This document shows, in pieces, positions 8,416 through 16,720 of a stretch of DNA of 16,720 nucleotides. Source of the DNA: DATGHS01 sp035307785 (GTDB lineage Bacteria > Planctomycetota > Planctomycetia > Gemmatales > Gemmataceae). Below the pieces are notes generated by a model. It did not search any database, was not told the origin of the DNA, and was given only the letters and a program-made list of their open reading frames with translations. Both the position numbers and the translations under genes were made by a program. How positions within the stretch are numbered: the stretch's first letter is position 1; each line of letters starts with the position of its first letter. The stretch spans positions 1-16,720 of the forward strand of contig DATGHS010000523.1 of NCBI GenBank assembly GCA_035307785.1, given 5' to 3'.

Positions 8416-8429
8416 AGCCGCTTGCGGCT
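8416..8429. repeat. Palindrome AGCCGC-TT-GCGGCT in the gatC-gatA gap
   Basis: A perfect 6-bp stem with a 2-base centre, about 8 bp after the gatC stop and about 17 bp before the gatA start (gene order on the minus strand). The core GCCGCTTGCGGC matches the copies at 6242, 8750 and 14255. It has no T run, so it is unlikely to stop transcription inside this run. Confidence 0.75.
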
Positions 8430-8436
8430 TAGCAAC

Positions 8437-8724
8437 CTAATCCAGAATCGGCGGCACGCCGAAGAAGTCGCCCGTGCGGTCCGGCGCGTTGGCGAGAGCC
8501 GCATCGACCGTAAGCGACGGAACCGGCGCGTCGTCGCGGAATACGTTGCTGACCTTGAGAGGATGCGCCAGCGGTTCGACGCCGTCCGTAGGCACCTTCT
8601 TCAATTGATCGACGTATTCCAGGATCGCGGAGAGTTGCTGGGTCATCTTGGCCAGGTCGGCATCACTGAGTTGGAGCCGGGCCAATGTCGCCACCCATTG
8701 GACTTGTTCCTTTTCGATGGCCAT
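8437..8724 (-). CDS. gatC: Asp-tRNA(Asn)/Glu-tRNA(Gln) amidotransferase subunit C
   Basis: GatC of 95 residues, the small linker subunit that wraps between GatA and GatB and stabilises the complex. It has the typical N-terminal helix EKEQVQWVATLARLQLSD, then QQLSAILEYVDQL, then the extended region with VEPLAHP, NVFRDD and a C-terminal FFGVPPILD. The start at 8724 (MAIEKEQV) matches the family. An earlier in-frame ATG at 8748 would begin inside a palindrome and add eight unusual residues. No strong ribosome site is seen, so coupling to rpmB translation is likely. Confidence 0.97.
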   Translation of the reverse strand: MAIEKEQVQWVATLARLQLSDADLAKMTQQLSAILEYVDQLKKVPTDGVEPLAHPLKVSNVFRDDAPVPSLTVDAALANAPDRTGDFFGVPPILD

Positions 8725-8746
8725 GACGATGAACTCGAATCGACAC

Positions 8747-8764
8747 ATCGCCGCAAGCGGCGAT
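8747..8764. repeat. Palindrome ATCGCCGC-AA-GCGGCGAT between rpmB and gatC
   Basis: A perfect 18-bp palindrome (8-bp stems, AA centre) directly abutting the rpmB stop codon. It shares the GCCGCTTGCGGC core with the copies at 6242, 8416 and 14255. It is placed between co-directional genes, so a role in mRNA processing or stability, or as a repeat element, is more likely than full termination. Confidence 0.8.
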
Positions 8765-9025
8765 CTAAAGGGTCGGCATTTGGAACGCCTTGCGCTTCAC
8801 GGGCCGCTGCACGGCGCCGCTGCGAATGCACTTCACGCAGACCTTGGCCGTCATTACCGTGCCGTCTTTGGTGATCTGAATCCGCTGCAAGTTGGGCTTG
8901 AAGGTGCGGCGGGTCATGCCTGTGACCTTGCGGCCCACGCCGCCCAGGTATTTCGCCTTACCGCGGCGAGTGATCTGATTGCCCAGCACCGGCTTCTTGC
9001 CGCAAATCGCGCACTGCATGCCCAT
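8765..9025 (-). CDS. rpmB: 50S ribosomal protein bL28
   Basis: An 86-residue bL28, a large-subunit ribosomal protein. It has the usual RRGKAKYLGGVGRKVTGM, RRTFKPNLQRI and KVCVKCIRSG segments. Both CxxC pairs are kept (Cys5/Cys8 and Cys63/Cys66), so this is the zinc-binding form. Start at 9025 with GAGGG seven bases upstream; Met3 is an alternative start that would be further from that site. It is the first gene of the rpmB-gatC-gatA-Uma2 run. Confidence 0.97.
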   Translation of the reverse strand: MGMQCAICGKKPVLGNQITRRGKAKYLGGVGRKVTGMTRRTFKPNLQRIQITKDGTVMTAKVCVKCIRSGAVQRPVKRKAFQMPTL

Positions 9026-9068
9026 TATTTATCCCTCACATCTCCTCGCCCAAATTGCCGAATACATA

Positions 9069-9097
9069 ACTATAGCGATTGTCCCTGTTTTCGACAA
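9069..9097 (-). promoter_or_regulatory. Sigma70-type promoter for rpmB-gatC-gatA
   Basis: On the minus strand: TTGTCG (9092-9097), a 17-bp spacer, then TATAGT (9069-9074). These match the -35 and -10 consensus at 4/6 and 5/6. Transcription would start near 9060, giving a leader of about 35 bases with the rpmB ribosome site in it. Position and spacing are what a housekeeping promoter would need. Confidence 0.55.
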
Positions 9098-9561
9098 GCA
9101 GCCTCAAATGCCCGCCTTGTCGCCCGCCGGTCCGAACTTCGCGGTTTTGTAAAATCGTTATCCCGAATTTACACGGCCCCTTTGCAAGAATGCCAACCGC
9201 TGGCAGTCTGGGCGAAGAACCGCAATCCGGCAAGCAGGCCAAGTTGAGTAGCTTCAGCAGCGAAGTTGCAAACTTCACTGGCCAAAGCAGCAAGAATCGG
9301 GCGGAATTCCTGCATTCCGGACGAGGCGGTTGCGTTGAGCAATCACGGCATTCGTTTTGCGTTAAGGAACCGGATGCTCGTGAACTCGTGCCCGCAGGTT
9401 AGAAAAACTGGGTTGGTTGGCGACGACGCCCAATGCCGACCGCCAATGCGGGCATGAATCCAAATGGACTTGGACGAGTGGCGCCTCCCATGAGCAACTT
9501 GCCGCGGCTGGATGCGTGCGTGCGGGTGGTTCCCACTTCTCCTACAAACGGAAACAGGAAC
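9098..9561. other. Intergenic stretch with no recognisable gene
   Basis: Short open frames occur on both strands, but none has family-like sequence, a ribosome site or steady codon bias. There is no tRNA cloverleaf. One tidy inverted repeat, GAAGTT-GCA-AACTTC, lies at 9262-9276 and could be an operator for the downstream gene. In-frame codons from 9433 or 9490 could be an N-terminal extension of the sugar transferase. Confidence 0.5.
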
Positions 9562-10347
9562 ATGCTCAGCGTTGCCGAGAAAGTACAAAAATTTTCCTGG
9601 CGTCTGAAGTACCTGCCCCATTTCATCCCCCCCGAAGAATCACGCGACGATCATTGGTATGCCCGTGCCAAAGTCGTGATCGATTACGCCGTTGCGATTT
9701 TGCTGTTGCCGTTCGCTCTCCCGGTGATCGCGCTGGCCGCCCTCCTCGTAAAGCTGACCTCGAAGGGCTCGGCGTTTTATGTGCAAGTGCGCCTCGGCCA
9801 GCACGGCCGGCCCTATCGGCTCTATAAAATTCGCACGATGATTCACGACTGCGAGCGGCATACCGGCGCCCGCTGGTCCACGCCCGGCGATCCGCGCATC
9901 ACGCGCTTTGGCCGTTTCCTGCGCAACACTCATCTCGATGAATTGCCGCAATTGTTCAATGTGCTGCGCGGCCATATGAGTTTGGTGGGCCCGCGACCCG
10001 AGCGGCCGGAACTAATTCCTAGCCTCGAAGAAGCGATTCCCGGCTACCGGCAACGGCTGCTGATCAAGCCGGGCGTCACGGGGCTGGCCCAGGTGCAGCT
10101 CCCGGCCGACACCAGCACCGCCACGGTGCGCCGCAAGCTGTCGTACGATCTCTACTACGTCCGCCGCTATAACCTTTGGCTCGACATGCGTCTGCTGGCC
10201 TGTACGGCGCTAAAAGTGATCGGCGTCTCTGCTCTGGCTCAGCGCCGACTCATGCGGTTGCCGGATCCGGACAAAGTGCAAAGCGTCTCGCGCCTGCCGT
10301 TGGAACAACCGCAGTTTTACTCGATGAGCCATTTGCAGCCGGCATAA
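9562..10347 (+). CDS. Sugar transferase, small monotopic polyprenol-phosphate sugar-phosphotransferase
   Basis: Bacterial sugar transferase family (WcaJ/PglC catalytic core). It moves a sugar phosphate from a nucleotide sugar to undecaprenyl phosphate, the first step in building a surface polysaccharide. From this start (261 aa) it shows a hydrophobic re-entrant helix (about 38-64), VQVRLGQHGRPYRLYKIRTM, the catalytic Asp126-Glu127 pair in THLDELPQLFNVL, then MSLVGPRPERPE and KPGVTGLAQV. It is the short form, without the four-helix N-terminal region of WcaJ. The start is uncertain: 9562 is favoured because it leaves a normal-length core and has purine-rich sequence before it, though AGGA is very close to the ATG; 9433, 9454 and 9490 are in frame. 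No other polysaccharide genes lie nearby. Confidence 0.9.
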   Translation: MLSVAEKVQKFSWRLKYLPHFIPPEESRDDHWYARAKVVIDYAVAILLLPFALPVIALAALLVKLTSKGSAFYVQVRLGQHGRPYRLYKIRTMIHDCERHTGARWSTPGDPRITRFGRFLRNTHLDELPQLFNVLRGHMSLVGPRPERPELIPSLEEAIPGYRQRLLIKPGVTGLAQVQLPADTSTATVRRKLSYDLYYVRRYNLWLDMRLLACTALKVIGVSALAQRRLMRLPDPDKVQSVSRLPLEQPQFYSMSHLQPA

Positions 10348-10367
10348 TCGCCTACTTCGCTCATCGC

Positions 10368-10394
10368 GCAAGCGCGCCTGCATGGCGCGCTTGC
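10368..10394 (+). terminator. Rho-independent-type terminator after the sugar transferase
   Basis: A perfect 11-bp stem, GCAAGCGCGCC and GGCGCGCTTGC, with a 5-base loop TGCAT, starting 21 bases after the stop codon and followed by ATCGTTTTG. Stem strength and position support a terminator; the T run is short. Confidence 0.65.
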
Positions 10395-10493
10395 ATCGTT
10401 TTGCCATATTCTCGTGGCCTTGCTCCTTGAAGTACGTACACTTCCTTCCAGACTCTCCCTATCAAGCCCTTCATTTCATCAAGAGGTAGGCCC

Positions 10494-12602
10494 ATGTACC
10501 GACGTCTTGGTTTGCTCGTTTCTGCGGTCTTGCTTTTCAACTGGTCCGTACTACGGGCCGATGACAAGGCTTCGCTTCCGGCCCCTCCCGTGGCCAAGAA
10601 GGTGCCTCGTGAGACCGAGTTGCACGGCGACAAGATCGTCGACAATTACTATTGGCTGCGCGACAAGAAAAGCGAAGACGTGCTGAACTATTTGCGTGCG
10701 GAAAATGCTTACACCGAAGCGGTCACTGCAAAGTGGAATGGCCTGCCCGACCGACTGTACAAGGAGATCGTCGGCCGGATCAAACAAACCGATCTGAGTG
10801 TGCCGTATCAGGAAGGCGGCTGGTGGTACTACACGCGGACGCAAGAAGGCAAACAATACCCCATTAATTGCCGGCGCAAGGGCAGCATGAACAGCGCGGA
10901 GGAGGTTTATCTTGATGGCAATGAACTGGCCAAGGGAAAGAAGTTCCTCGGCCTCGGCATGATGCACGTGAGCGACGACGGCAACTGGCTCGCATTCGCC
11001 ACCGACGAAACTGGGTTTCGCGAGTTCCAGCTGTCGGTCAAAGACCTGCGCAGCGGCGAAATTTTGCCCGATCACATTGAAAAGATCAGTAGCGCAGCCT
11101 GGGCGGCTGATAACAAAACGCTCTTCTACGTGACCGACGATCACGCCAAGCGGCCCTATCGGCTCTACCGTCATCGTCTCGGCAACAGCAAGGACGAGCT
11201 TCTTTGCGAAGAAAAGGACGAACTGTATCGTCTTTCGGTGCATCGCTCGCACGATCGTAAATTCATTTTTTCGAATTCCGCCAGTTCGCTCACCAGCGAA
11301 GCGCGCTATCTGCCCAGCGATCAACCGGATAGTGCGTTTCAAATTGTGCTGCCGCGCGAGAATGAACACCGCTACAACGTCGATCACCGCGACGGCCTCT
11401 TCTATATTCGCACCAACAAGGATGCCAAGAATTTCAAGCTCGTCACGGCACCGGTGAAGGAGCCCGCCAACTGGACCGAGTTCATTCCGCATCGGCCGGG
11501 TGTAATGCTGGAGGCAATCAATCTGTTTGCGAATTATGCGGTGATTTCTGAGCGCGAACAGGGGCTAACGCAGCTGGCAGTTTACGATTTCGCCAGGCAC
11601 CAATCGGAGCGCATCACTTTCCCAGAGCCTGTGTATTCGGTGTCCGGAAGTGCGAATCCCGAATTCGATACGACCCTCTTCCACTTCAGCTACACCTCCC
11701 TCGTCACACCGCCCTCAATCTACGAGTACAACTTCACAACGAAGGAACGCAAGTTGCTGAAGCAAACCGAAGTGCTCGGCGGCTATGATCCTTCGCAATA
11801 CAAATCGGAGCGCGTCTTCGCGACGGCCAAGGATGGCGTGAAGATCCCGATCTCTATTGTCTACCGCAAGGATGTAAAGCTCGATGGCAGCGCCCCGTGC
11901 TACCTGAGCGGCTACGGGTCGTATGGGTCTTCAATTCCGGCTGCGTTTCAAGCTCCCCGCTTGAGCCTTCTGGACCGCGGCCTCGTGGTGGCCTGGGCCC
12001 ATATCCGCGGCGGTGGCGACATGGGCCAGGCCTGGCACGACGACGGCAAAATGATGCACAAGAAAAACACGTTTACCGATTTCATAGCCTGCGCCGATTA
12101 TCTGGTGGACCATAAATACACGTCGCACGAACGCCTGGCGATCCAGGGTGGCAGCGCCGGCGGTTTGCTGATGGGCGCCGTCCTGAACTTGCGGCCCGAC
12201 GTGTGCAAGGCCGCCGTGCTGAACGTGCCCTTCGTCGATGTGGTGAACACCATGCTCGACGAATCGTTGCCGCTCACGGTCCCGGAGTTCCTGGAGTGGG
12301 GCAATCCAAAGATCAAGAGCGAGTACGACTATATCAAGACCTACTGCCCTTACACCAACATCGCGGCCAAGGCATACCCAGCGATGCAGGTGACGACGTC
12401 GCTCAACGACAGCCAGGTCATGTACTGGGAACCGGCGAAGTACGTGGCCAAGATGCGCGCGACGCGAACCGATCACAATCCGCTTTTGTTTCGCATCAAC
12501 ATGGCCGGCGGCCACGGCGGCTCGTCCGGCCGGTACGACCGCTTCAAGGAGTTGGCCTTCGACATGGCGTTCATTCTGACCGAACTAGGTGTGCAGCCGT
12601 AG
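10494..12602 (+). CDS. Exported oligopeptidase B-like serine peptidase (S9A, prolyl oligopeptidase family)
   Basis: A 702-residue protein with an N-terminal beta-propeller and a C-terminal alpha/beta hydrolase domain. The triad is Ser554 (QGGSAGGLLMGAVLN), Asp639 (SLNDSQVMYWEP) and His674 (MAGGHGGSSGRYD). The 85- and 35-residue gaps equal those of E. coli oligopeptidase B (Ser532, Asp617, His652). Such enzymes cut short peptides, classically after Arg or Lys. Unlike the cytosolic E. coli enzyme, this one starts with a signal peptide (LGLLVSAVLLFNWSVLRA, cut after about residue 22), so it probably acts outside the cytoplasm. The start is supported by AGAGG upstream. The next gene is also a peptidase, but 150 bp separates them. 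Confidence 0.95.
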   Translation: MYRRLGLLVSAVLLFNWSVLRADDKASLPAPPVAKKVPRETELHGDKIVDNYYWLRDKKSEDVLNYLRAENAYTEAVTAKWNGLPDRLYKEIVGRIKQTDLSVPYQEGGWWYYTRTQEGKQYPINCRRKGSMNSAEEVYLDGNELAKGKKFLGLGMMHVSDDGNWLAFATDETGFREFQLSVKDLRSGEILPDHIEKISSAAWAADNKTLFYVTDDHAKRPYRLYRHRLGNSKDELLCEEKDELYRLSVHRSHDRKFIFSNSASSLTSEARYLPSDQPDSAFQIVLPRENEHRYNVDHRDGLFYIRTNKDAKNFKLVTAPVKEPANWTEFIPHRPGVMLEAINLFANYAVISEREQGLTQLAVYDFARHQSERITFPEPVYSVSGSANPEFDTTLFHFSYTSLVTPPSIYEYNFTTKERKLLKQTEVLGGYDPSQYKSERVFATAKDGVKIPISIVYRKDVKLDGSAPCYLSGYGSYGSSIPAAFQAPRLSLLDRGLVVAWAHIRGGGDMGQAWHDDGKMMHKKNTFTDFIACADYLVDHKYTSHERLAIQGGSAGGLLMGAVLNLRPDVCKAAVLNVPFVDVVNTMLDESLPLTVPEFLEWGNPKIKSEYDYIKTYCPYTNIAAKAYPAMQVTTSLNDSQVMYWEPAKYVAKMRATRTDHNPLLFRINMAGGHGGSSGRYDRFKELAFDMAFILTELGVQP

Positions 12603-12650
12603 GCAACCGCCGTAGCTGTGAAGCGCGGCAACCCTGAGCTAGGAAATCGA

Positions 12651-12663
12651 ACCCCGTCGGGGT
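12651..12663 (+). terminator. Small hairpin ACCCC-GTC-GGGGT after the S9 peptidase gene
   Basis: A perfect 5-bp GC-rich stem with a 3-base loop, about 50 bp past the stop codon, in the 150-bp gap before the M32 gene. No T run follows, so termination is only possible. The rest of the gap shows no clear promoter and no gene. Confidence 0.3.
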
Positions 12664-12752
12664 CTCCGGCATATTCCGCGCACTGAATGAATTCGTCCCA
12701 TTAGACTTTGAAGCATCGCGGAGGCCAATAAGACTTGTAGGGAGCAACAATT

Positions 12753-14251
12753 ATGCCCGCTTACGATGACCTGATTCGCCGCTGGAAGGAAGCCGCGATT
12801 CTGAGCTCCTGCGGTTCGGTGCTCGGCTGGGACGAGCGGACCTACATGCCGCGCAACGGCTCCGCCCATCGAGCCGAGCAGATGGCGCTAATTGCGAAGA
12901 TGTGCCATCAGATGACGACTGATCCAAAGGTCGGCCAGCTTCTGGCCCAAGCCGAAAAGGCGAAGCCGGATGAAATGCAGGCGGCGAACCTGCGCGAAAT
13001 TCGCCGTTCGTATGACCGGGCGGTGAAGTTGCCGTCCGATCTCGTTGAAGAGATTGCTCGTGTCACAACGCAGGCACAGCAAGTGTGGACCGATGCGCGG
13101 GCCAATTCGGACTTCGCAAAGTTTCGGCCGTGGCTGGAGAAGATCGTCGCGCTGAAGCGCCGCGAGGCCGAGGCGGTCGGTTTCAAGAAGCACCCATACG
13201 ATGCCCTGCTTGATGAATTCGAGCCTGGTGCGACGACGGAAGAGATTCGTTCGCTGTTTGCGGATCTGGCTAAAGACTTAACGCCACTGGTGGCGGCGAT
13301 CCTTTCGTCCGGAAAGAAGCCGAATCGCGAGATTCTGCATCGGGAATTTCCGGTACCGTCACAAGAATTCTTTGGGCGAATGGCGGCCGACAAGATCGGC
13401 TTTGATTTTCAGGCCGGGCGGCTTGATGTCACCACGCACCCGTTCTGCTCGGGCATCGGCCCTGGCGATTGCCGGATTACCACGCGGTACAATCCGAAAC
13501 ATTTCAACGAGTCGTTTTTTGGCGTCTTGCACGAATCGGGCCACGCGATCTACGAGCAGAACCTGCCCGCCGAACATTTCGGCACGCCATTGGGCACTGC
13601 GGCGTCGCTCGGCATTCATGAATCGCAATCGCGGTTGTGGGAGAACCAGGTCGGCCGCAGCCGGCCGTTCTGGGAGCACTTTTTCCCGCTGGCGGCCAAT
13701 ACGTTTCCGCAAACGCTGGCTGGTGTGTCGCTCGATGACTTTATGTTTGCGATTAACGACGTACAGGCGTCGTTTATTCGCGTGGAGGCCGACGAGGCAA
13801 CGTACAACCTGCATATCATCTTGCGCTTCGAAATGGAGCAGGCGCTGCTGACCGGCGATCTGAAAGTGGCCGACGTGCCGGCGGTGTGGAACGAGCGCTT
13901 CGGCAAGCTCTTCGGCATCACGCCGCCGAACGACGCACAAGGCTGTTTGCAAGACATTCATTGGAGCTTCGGCGGACTAGGTTACTTCCCCACATACACG
14001 CTTGGGAATCTGTATGCCGCGCAGTTCATGGAACAGGCGCGCAAGGATCTTTCCGGCTCACAATTGGATGCCGATTTTCGGGCCGGCAAATTCGAGCGCC
14101 TAAAGAAGTGGCTGAATGAAAAGATTCACCATTTGGGACAGCATTATCGAGCGAAGGTTCTGTGCGAACGCATCACCGGCAAAACGCTCAGCCACCGGCC
14201 GTTTGTCGAGTATCTGAAGGCGAAGTTCGGGCCGCTGTTTGGAATACCGGC

Positions 14252-14255
<4 letters not shown>
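12753..14255 (+). CDS. Carboxypeptidase Taq (M32 metallocarboxypeptidase)
   Basis: A 500-residue cytosolic metallopeptidase that removes C-terminal residues from peptides. The zinc motif HESGH is at His260-Glu261-His264 and the third ligand Glu290 is in GIHESQSRLWEN. The 30-residue distance from first His to Glu matches the Thermus and Pyrococcus enzymes. Other family blocks are present: SVLGWDERTYMP near the N-terminus, DVTTHPFCSGI, RITTRY, and WSFGGLGYFPTYTLGNLYAAQ near the end. There is no signal peptide. The start follows GGGAG at about nine bases. Its TAG stop overlaps the psuG stop on the other strand. It probably finishes breakdown of small peptides; any link to the preceding S9 gene is only positional. 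Confidence 0.96.
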
Positions 14256-15148
<893 letters not shown>

Positions 15149-15163
15149 AGCATCCTCGCTTGA

Positions 15164-15192
15164 TCGACAAGATATGCGAAAATCCCCATAAT
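15164..15192 (+). promoter_or_regulatory. Sigma70-type promoter for the rhomboid gene
   Basis: TCGACA (15164-15169), a 17-bp spacer, then CATAAT (15187-15192): 5/6 matches for both boxes. Transcription would begin near 15199, about 27 bases before the ATG. It lies in the 77-bp gap between the divergent psuG and rhomboid genes. I found no equally good promoter for psuG here. Confidence 0.55.
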
Positions 15193-15225
15193 GTCCGTGA
15201 GAAACCAGGAAAGGACAATGCTGCA

Positions 15226-16720
15226 ATGAGCGATTCGCCGGCGGCGCCGTATGAGGGAATTCTGAAACTCTGCGCGCAGGCCGCGCCGTCCCCCTGGTAT
15301 CCGGCGGATTTCGCGCGCGCGAAGGGCCTGGACCGGGCGCAGCTCGACGAAGCACTGGACCAGCTGCGCCTCGCCAGATTGATCGAATTGACCGAATGGG
15401 TTTCGGGAAAGGGCCAGGGTTATCGCCTCACGCCGAATGGTCAAGCCGTCCTTCAGTCGCCACGGCTACTCGCATACATTCGGGCCGGACAAATCCCAGT
15501 TATCAATCAAGTCGCGCCGCAAGAACCAGACTTAGATGGGACGCCGTGGAGCCGGGGCGAAGCGATTCGCAACAGCCTGGCCTACCCGCTAGCCCCGCGG
15601 GTGACGCAGGTTTTGATTGCGCTGAACGTCCTGGTGTTCGGGATCGGCTTCTTGATCGCGAAGCAAGACCGCCGTGCGGATCAGTACCTCAGTTTTATGG
15701 GCGGCGATTTGCAAACAGCACACAAAATCGGCTCGTTGTCGGGCGCGGACCTGGTGAAAGGCGAGTGGTGGCGCTTGCTTGCGTGCTGCTTTGTGCATTA
15801 CGGCATTATGCACATCGGCATGAACATGTACGCGCTCTGGGTTGTGGGCCGGCTGGCCGAACAGATTTGGGGACATTGGCGCTATCTGACGATTTACCTG
15901 GTCGCGGGTTTATGTGGCAGTTGTGCGGCCGTGTTGACGAGCGGCGGGGCGCCATCGGCCGGCGCTTCTGGCGCAATCTGGGGCGTACTCGCCTGCCTGC
16001 CGGCGTGGCTGATGCTGAATCGCCGGCATCTGCCGCAACGACTCGTCTCCGAATGGATGCGGCAACTGGTTACGGTGCTGATCATCAACGCGGTCATTAG
16101 TTTTTTGCCCGGAATCAGCTGGGGCGCGCATTTCGGCGGCGGTGCGGCGGGCTTTGCGGCGTCGGTGCTGCTCAACACGCATCGATTCAGCCGTGGGCCG
16201 GTGCGATGGGTTTTCCTCCTGTTGGTGCCGCTGTTGCCGCTTGTGTGTATCGGCGCGGTGGTGCGGGCCAGGGATACTGGTCGTTTGGGGCGAGTTCCGA
16301 GGCAGGTACGCCAAGAGAAAGACGACAACGATCGTCCTAATCCCAAAGAAGTTGGTAGGCTCAACCGTGATCTTGCCCCAATTCTGAGCGACGTGCATAA
16401 GGATGCCGAGGCTGCATATCAGGAGGCAGAGAGGCTTCACGACATGCCGGTTGCAGCGCGCAATGCTGATGAAATCGCGGCCGCGGTGAGGAATCTGCAA
16501 TCATCCCGCGCATCGATTGAAAAAGCAGTGGCGCAAATAGACGAGCTGGACAGAATGCAGTCCGAGGCAGCGAAGCGTTCGGTGACTATGGCCCGCCGGT
16601 ATTGCGAGCATGCGATCCGGCGCGCCTCGTTAATGGAGGAGTACCTGCGAAGCGGTGCACAGTGGCCCCGAGAGCAGGAAGTTTCACTGCAAGGGCAGAA
16701 CCGTTATGCCAATGATGATT
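15226..16720 (+). CDS. Rhomboid intramembrane serine protease with N-terminal winged helix and C-terminal helical region, cut by window edge
   Basis: Seen: 498 codons with no stop to the right edge. Residues about 8-78 look like a winged helix (APYEGILKLC, DFARAKGLDRAQLDEALDQLRLARLIEL, GYRLTPNGQAVL). Residues 122-345 are a rhomboid core with about six hydrophobic segments, GEWWRLLACCFVH, HYGIMHIGMN (His196, Asn200), the nucleophile Ser248 in SAGASGAIWG, and the dyad His302 in GAHFGGGAAGF. All residues expected for activity are present. Residues about 375-475 are charged and heptad-like (DVHKDAEAAYQEAERL, SIEKAVAQIDELDRMQ), suggesting a coiled coil. Family knowledge: rhomboids cut transmembrane segments. 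The start has AAGGA about 11 bases upstream; a nearer ATG at 15218 is out of frame. Substrate and whether the N-terminal domain binds DNA or protein are unknown. Confidence 0.88.
   Translation, partial: MSDSPAAPYEGILKLCAQAAPSPWYPADFARAKGLDRAQLDEALDQLRLARLIELTEWVSGKGQGYRLTPNGQAVLQSPRLLAYIRAGQIPVINQVAPQEPDLDGTPWSRGEAIRNSLAYPLAPRVTQVLIALNVLVFGIGFLIAKQDRRADQYLSFMGGDLQTAHKIGSLSGADLVKGEWWRLLACCFVHYGIMHIGMNMYALWVVGRLAEQIWGHWRYLTIYLVAGLCGSCAAVLTSGGAPSAGASGAIWGVLACLPAWLMLNRRHLPQRLVSEWMRQLVTVLIINAVISFLPGISWGAHFGGGAAGFAASVLLNTHRFSRGPVRWVFLLLVPLLPLVCIGAVVRARDTGRLGRVPRQVRQEKDDNDRPNPKEVGRLNRDLAPILSDVHKDAEAAYQEAERLHDMPVAARNADEIAAAVRNLQSSRASIEKAVAQIDELDRMQSEAAKRSVTMARRYCEHAIRRASLMEEYLRSGAQWPREQEVSLQGQNRYANDD

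Noticed and set aside
9036..9402. Two overlapping short open frames (85 codons minus, 107 codons plus) in the spacer
   Set aside because: No family resemblance, no ribosome site, and the minus one covers the rpmB promoter.
10551..11492. 313-codon minus-strand open frame opposite the S9 peptidase gene
   Set aside because: It is an antisense shadow of a gene with an intact triad and signal peptide.
12697..12752. Possible promoter (TTGAAG and a downstream TAAGAC) before the M32 gene
   Set aside because: Spacing is about 15 bp and the -10 match is poor, so it is not better than chance.

Overview
The window looks like a piece of a chromosome from a planctomycete, most likely Pirellulales-like. 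This is inferred from protein character and layout; there is no rRNA here to confirm it. The pointers are a giant exported TPR-CHAT protein, a Uma2 nuclease behind translation genes, several exported serine hydrolases, moderately high GC, and short GC-rich palindromes next to stop codons. I see no insertion sequence, phage gene, tRNA, rRNA or CRISPR array.

Layout. (1) 1-4128, minus strand: a small PilZ (cyclic-di-GMP receptor type) gene, then, 93 bp downstream, a very long TPR-CHAT gene. The latter has a signal peptide, fifteen TPR-like units of exactly 47 residues and a caspase-like CHAT domain that is cut by the left window edge. (2) 4364-6235, plus strand: an exported CocE/alpha-amino-acid ester hydrolase-like enzyme. 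(3) 6306-9025, minus strand: a compact gene run rpmB (bL28), gatC, gatA, then a Uma2-family nuclease, with a good promoter before rpmB. (4) 9026-9561: a spacer with no recognisable gene apart from that promoter. (5) 9562-10347, plus strand: a small monotopic sugar-phosphate transferase, followed by a strong hairpin. (6) 10494-12602 and 12753-14255, plus strand: an exported oligopeptidase B-like S9 peptidase and a cytosolic M32 carboxypeptidase. (7) 14252-15148, minus strand: psuG, convergent with the M32 gene and overlapping its stop codon. (8) 15226 to the right edge, plus strand, divergent from psuG: an intact rhomboid protease core fused to an N-terminal winged helix and a C-terminal helical region; it runs off the window.

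Most genes are housekeeping (tRNA amidation, ribosome, peptide breakdown, pseudouridine salvage). The points that merit follow-up are the TPR-CHAT protein with its rigid repeat array next to a PilZ gene, the winged-helix/rhomboid fusion, and a family of GCCGC-(TT or AA)-GCGGC palindromes placed beside four stop codons.
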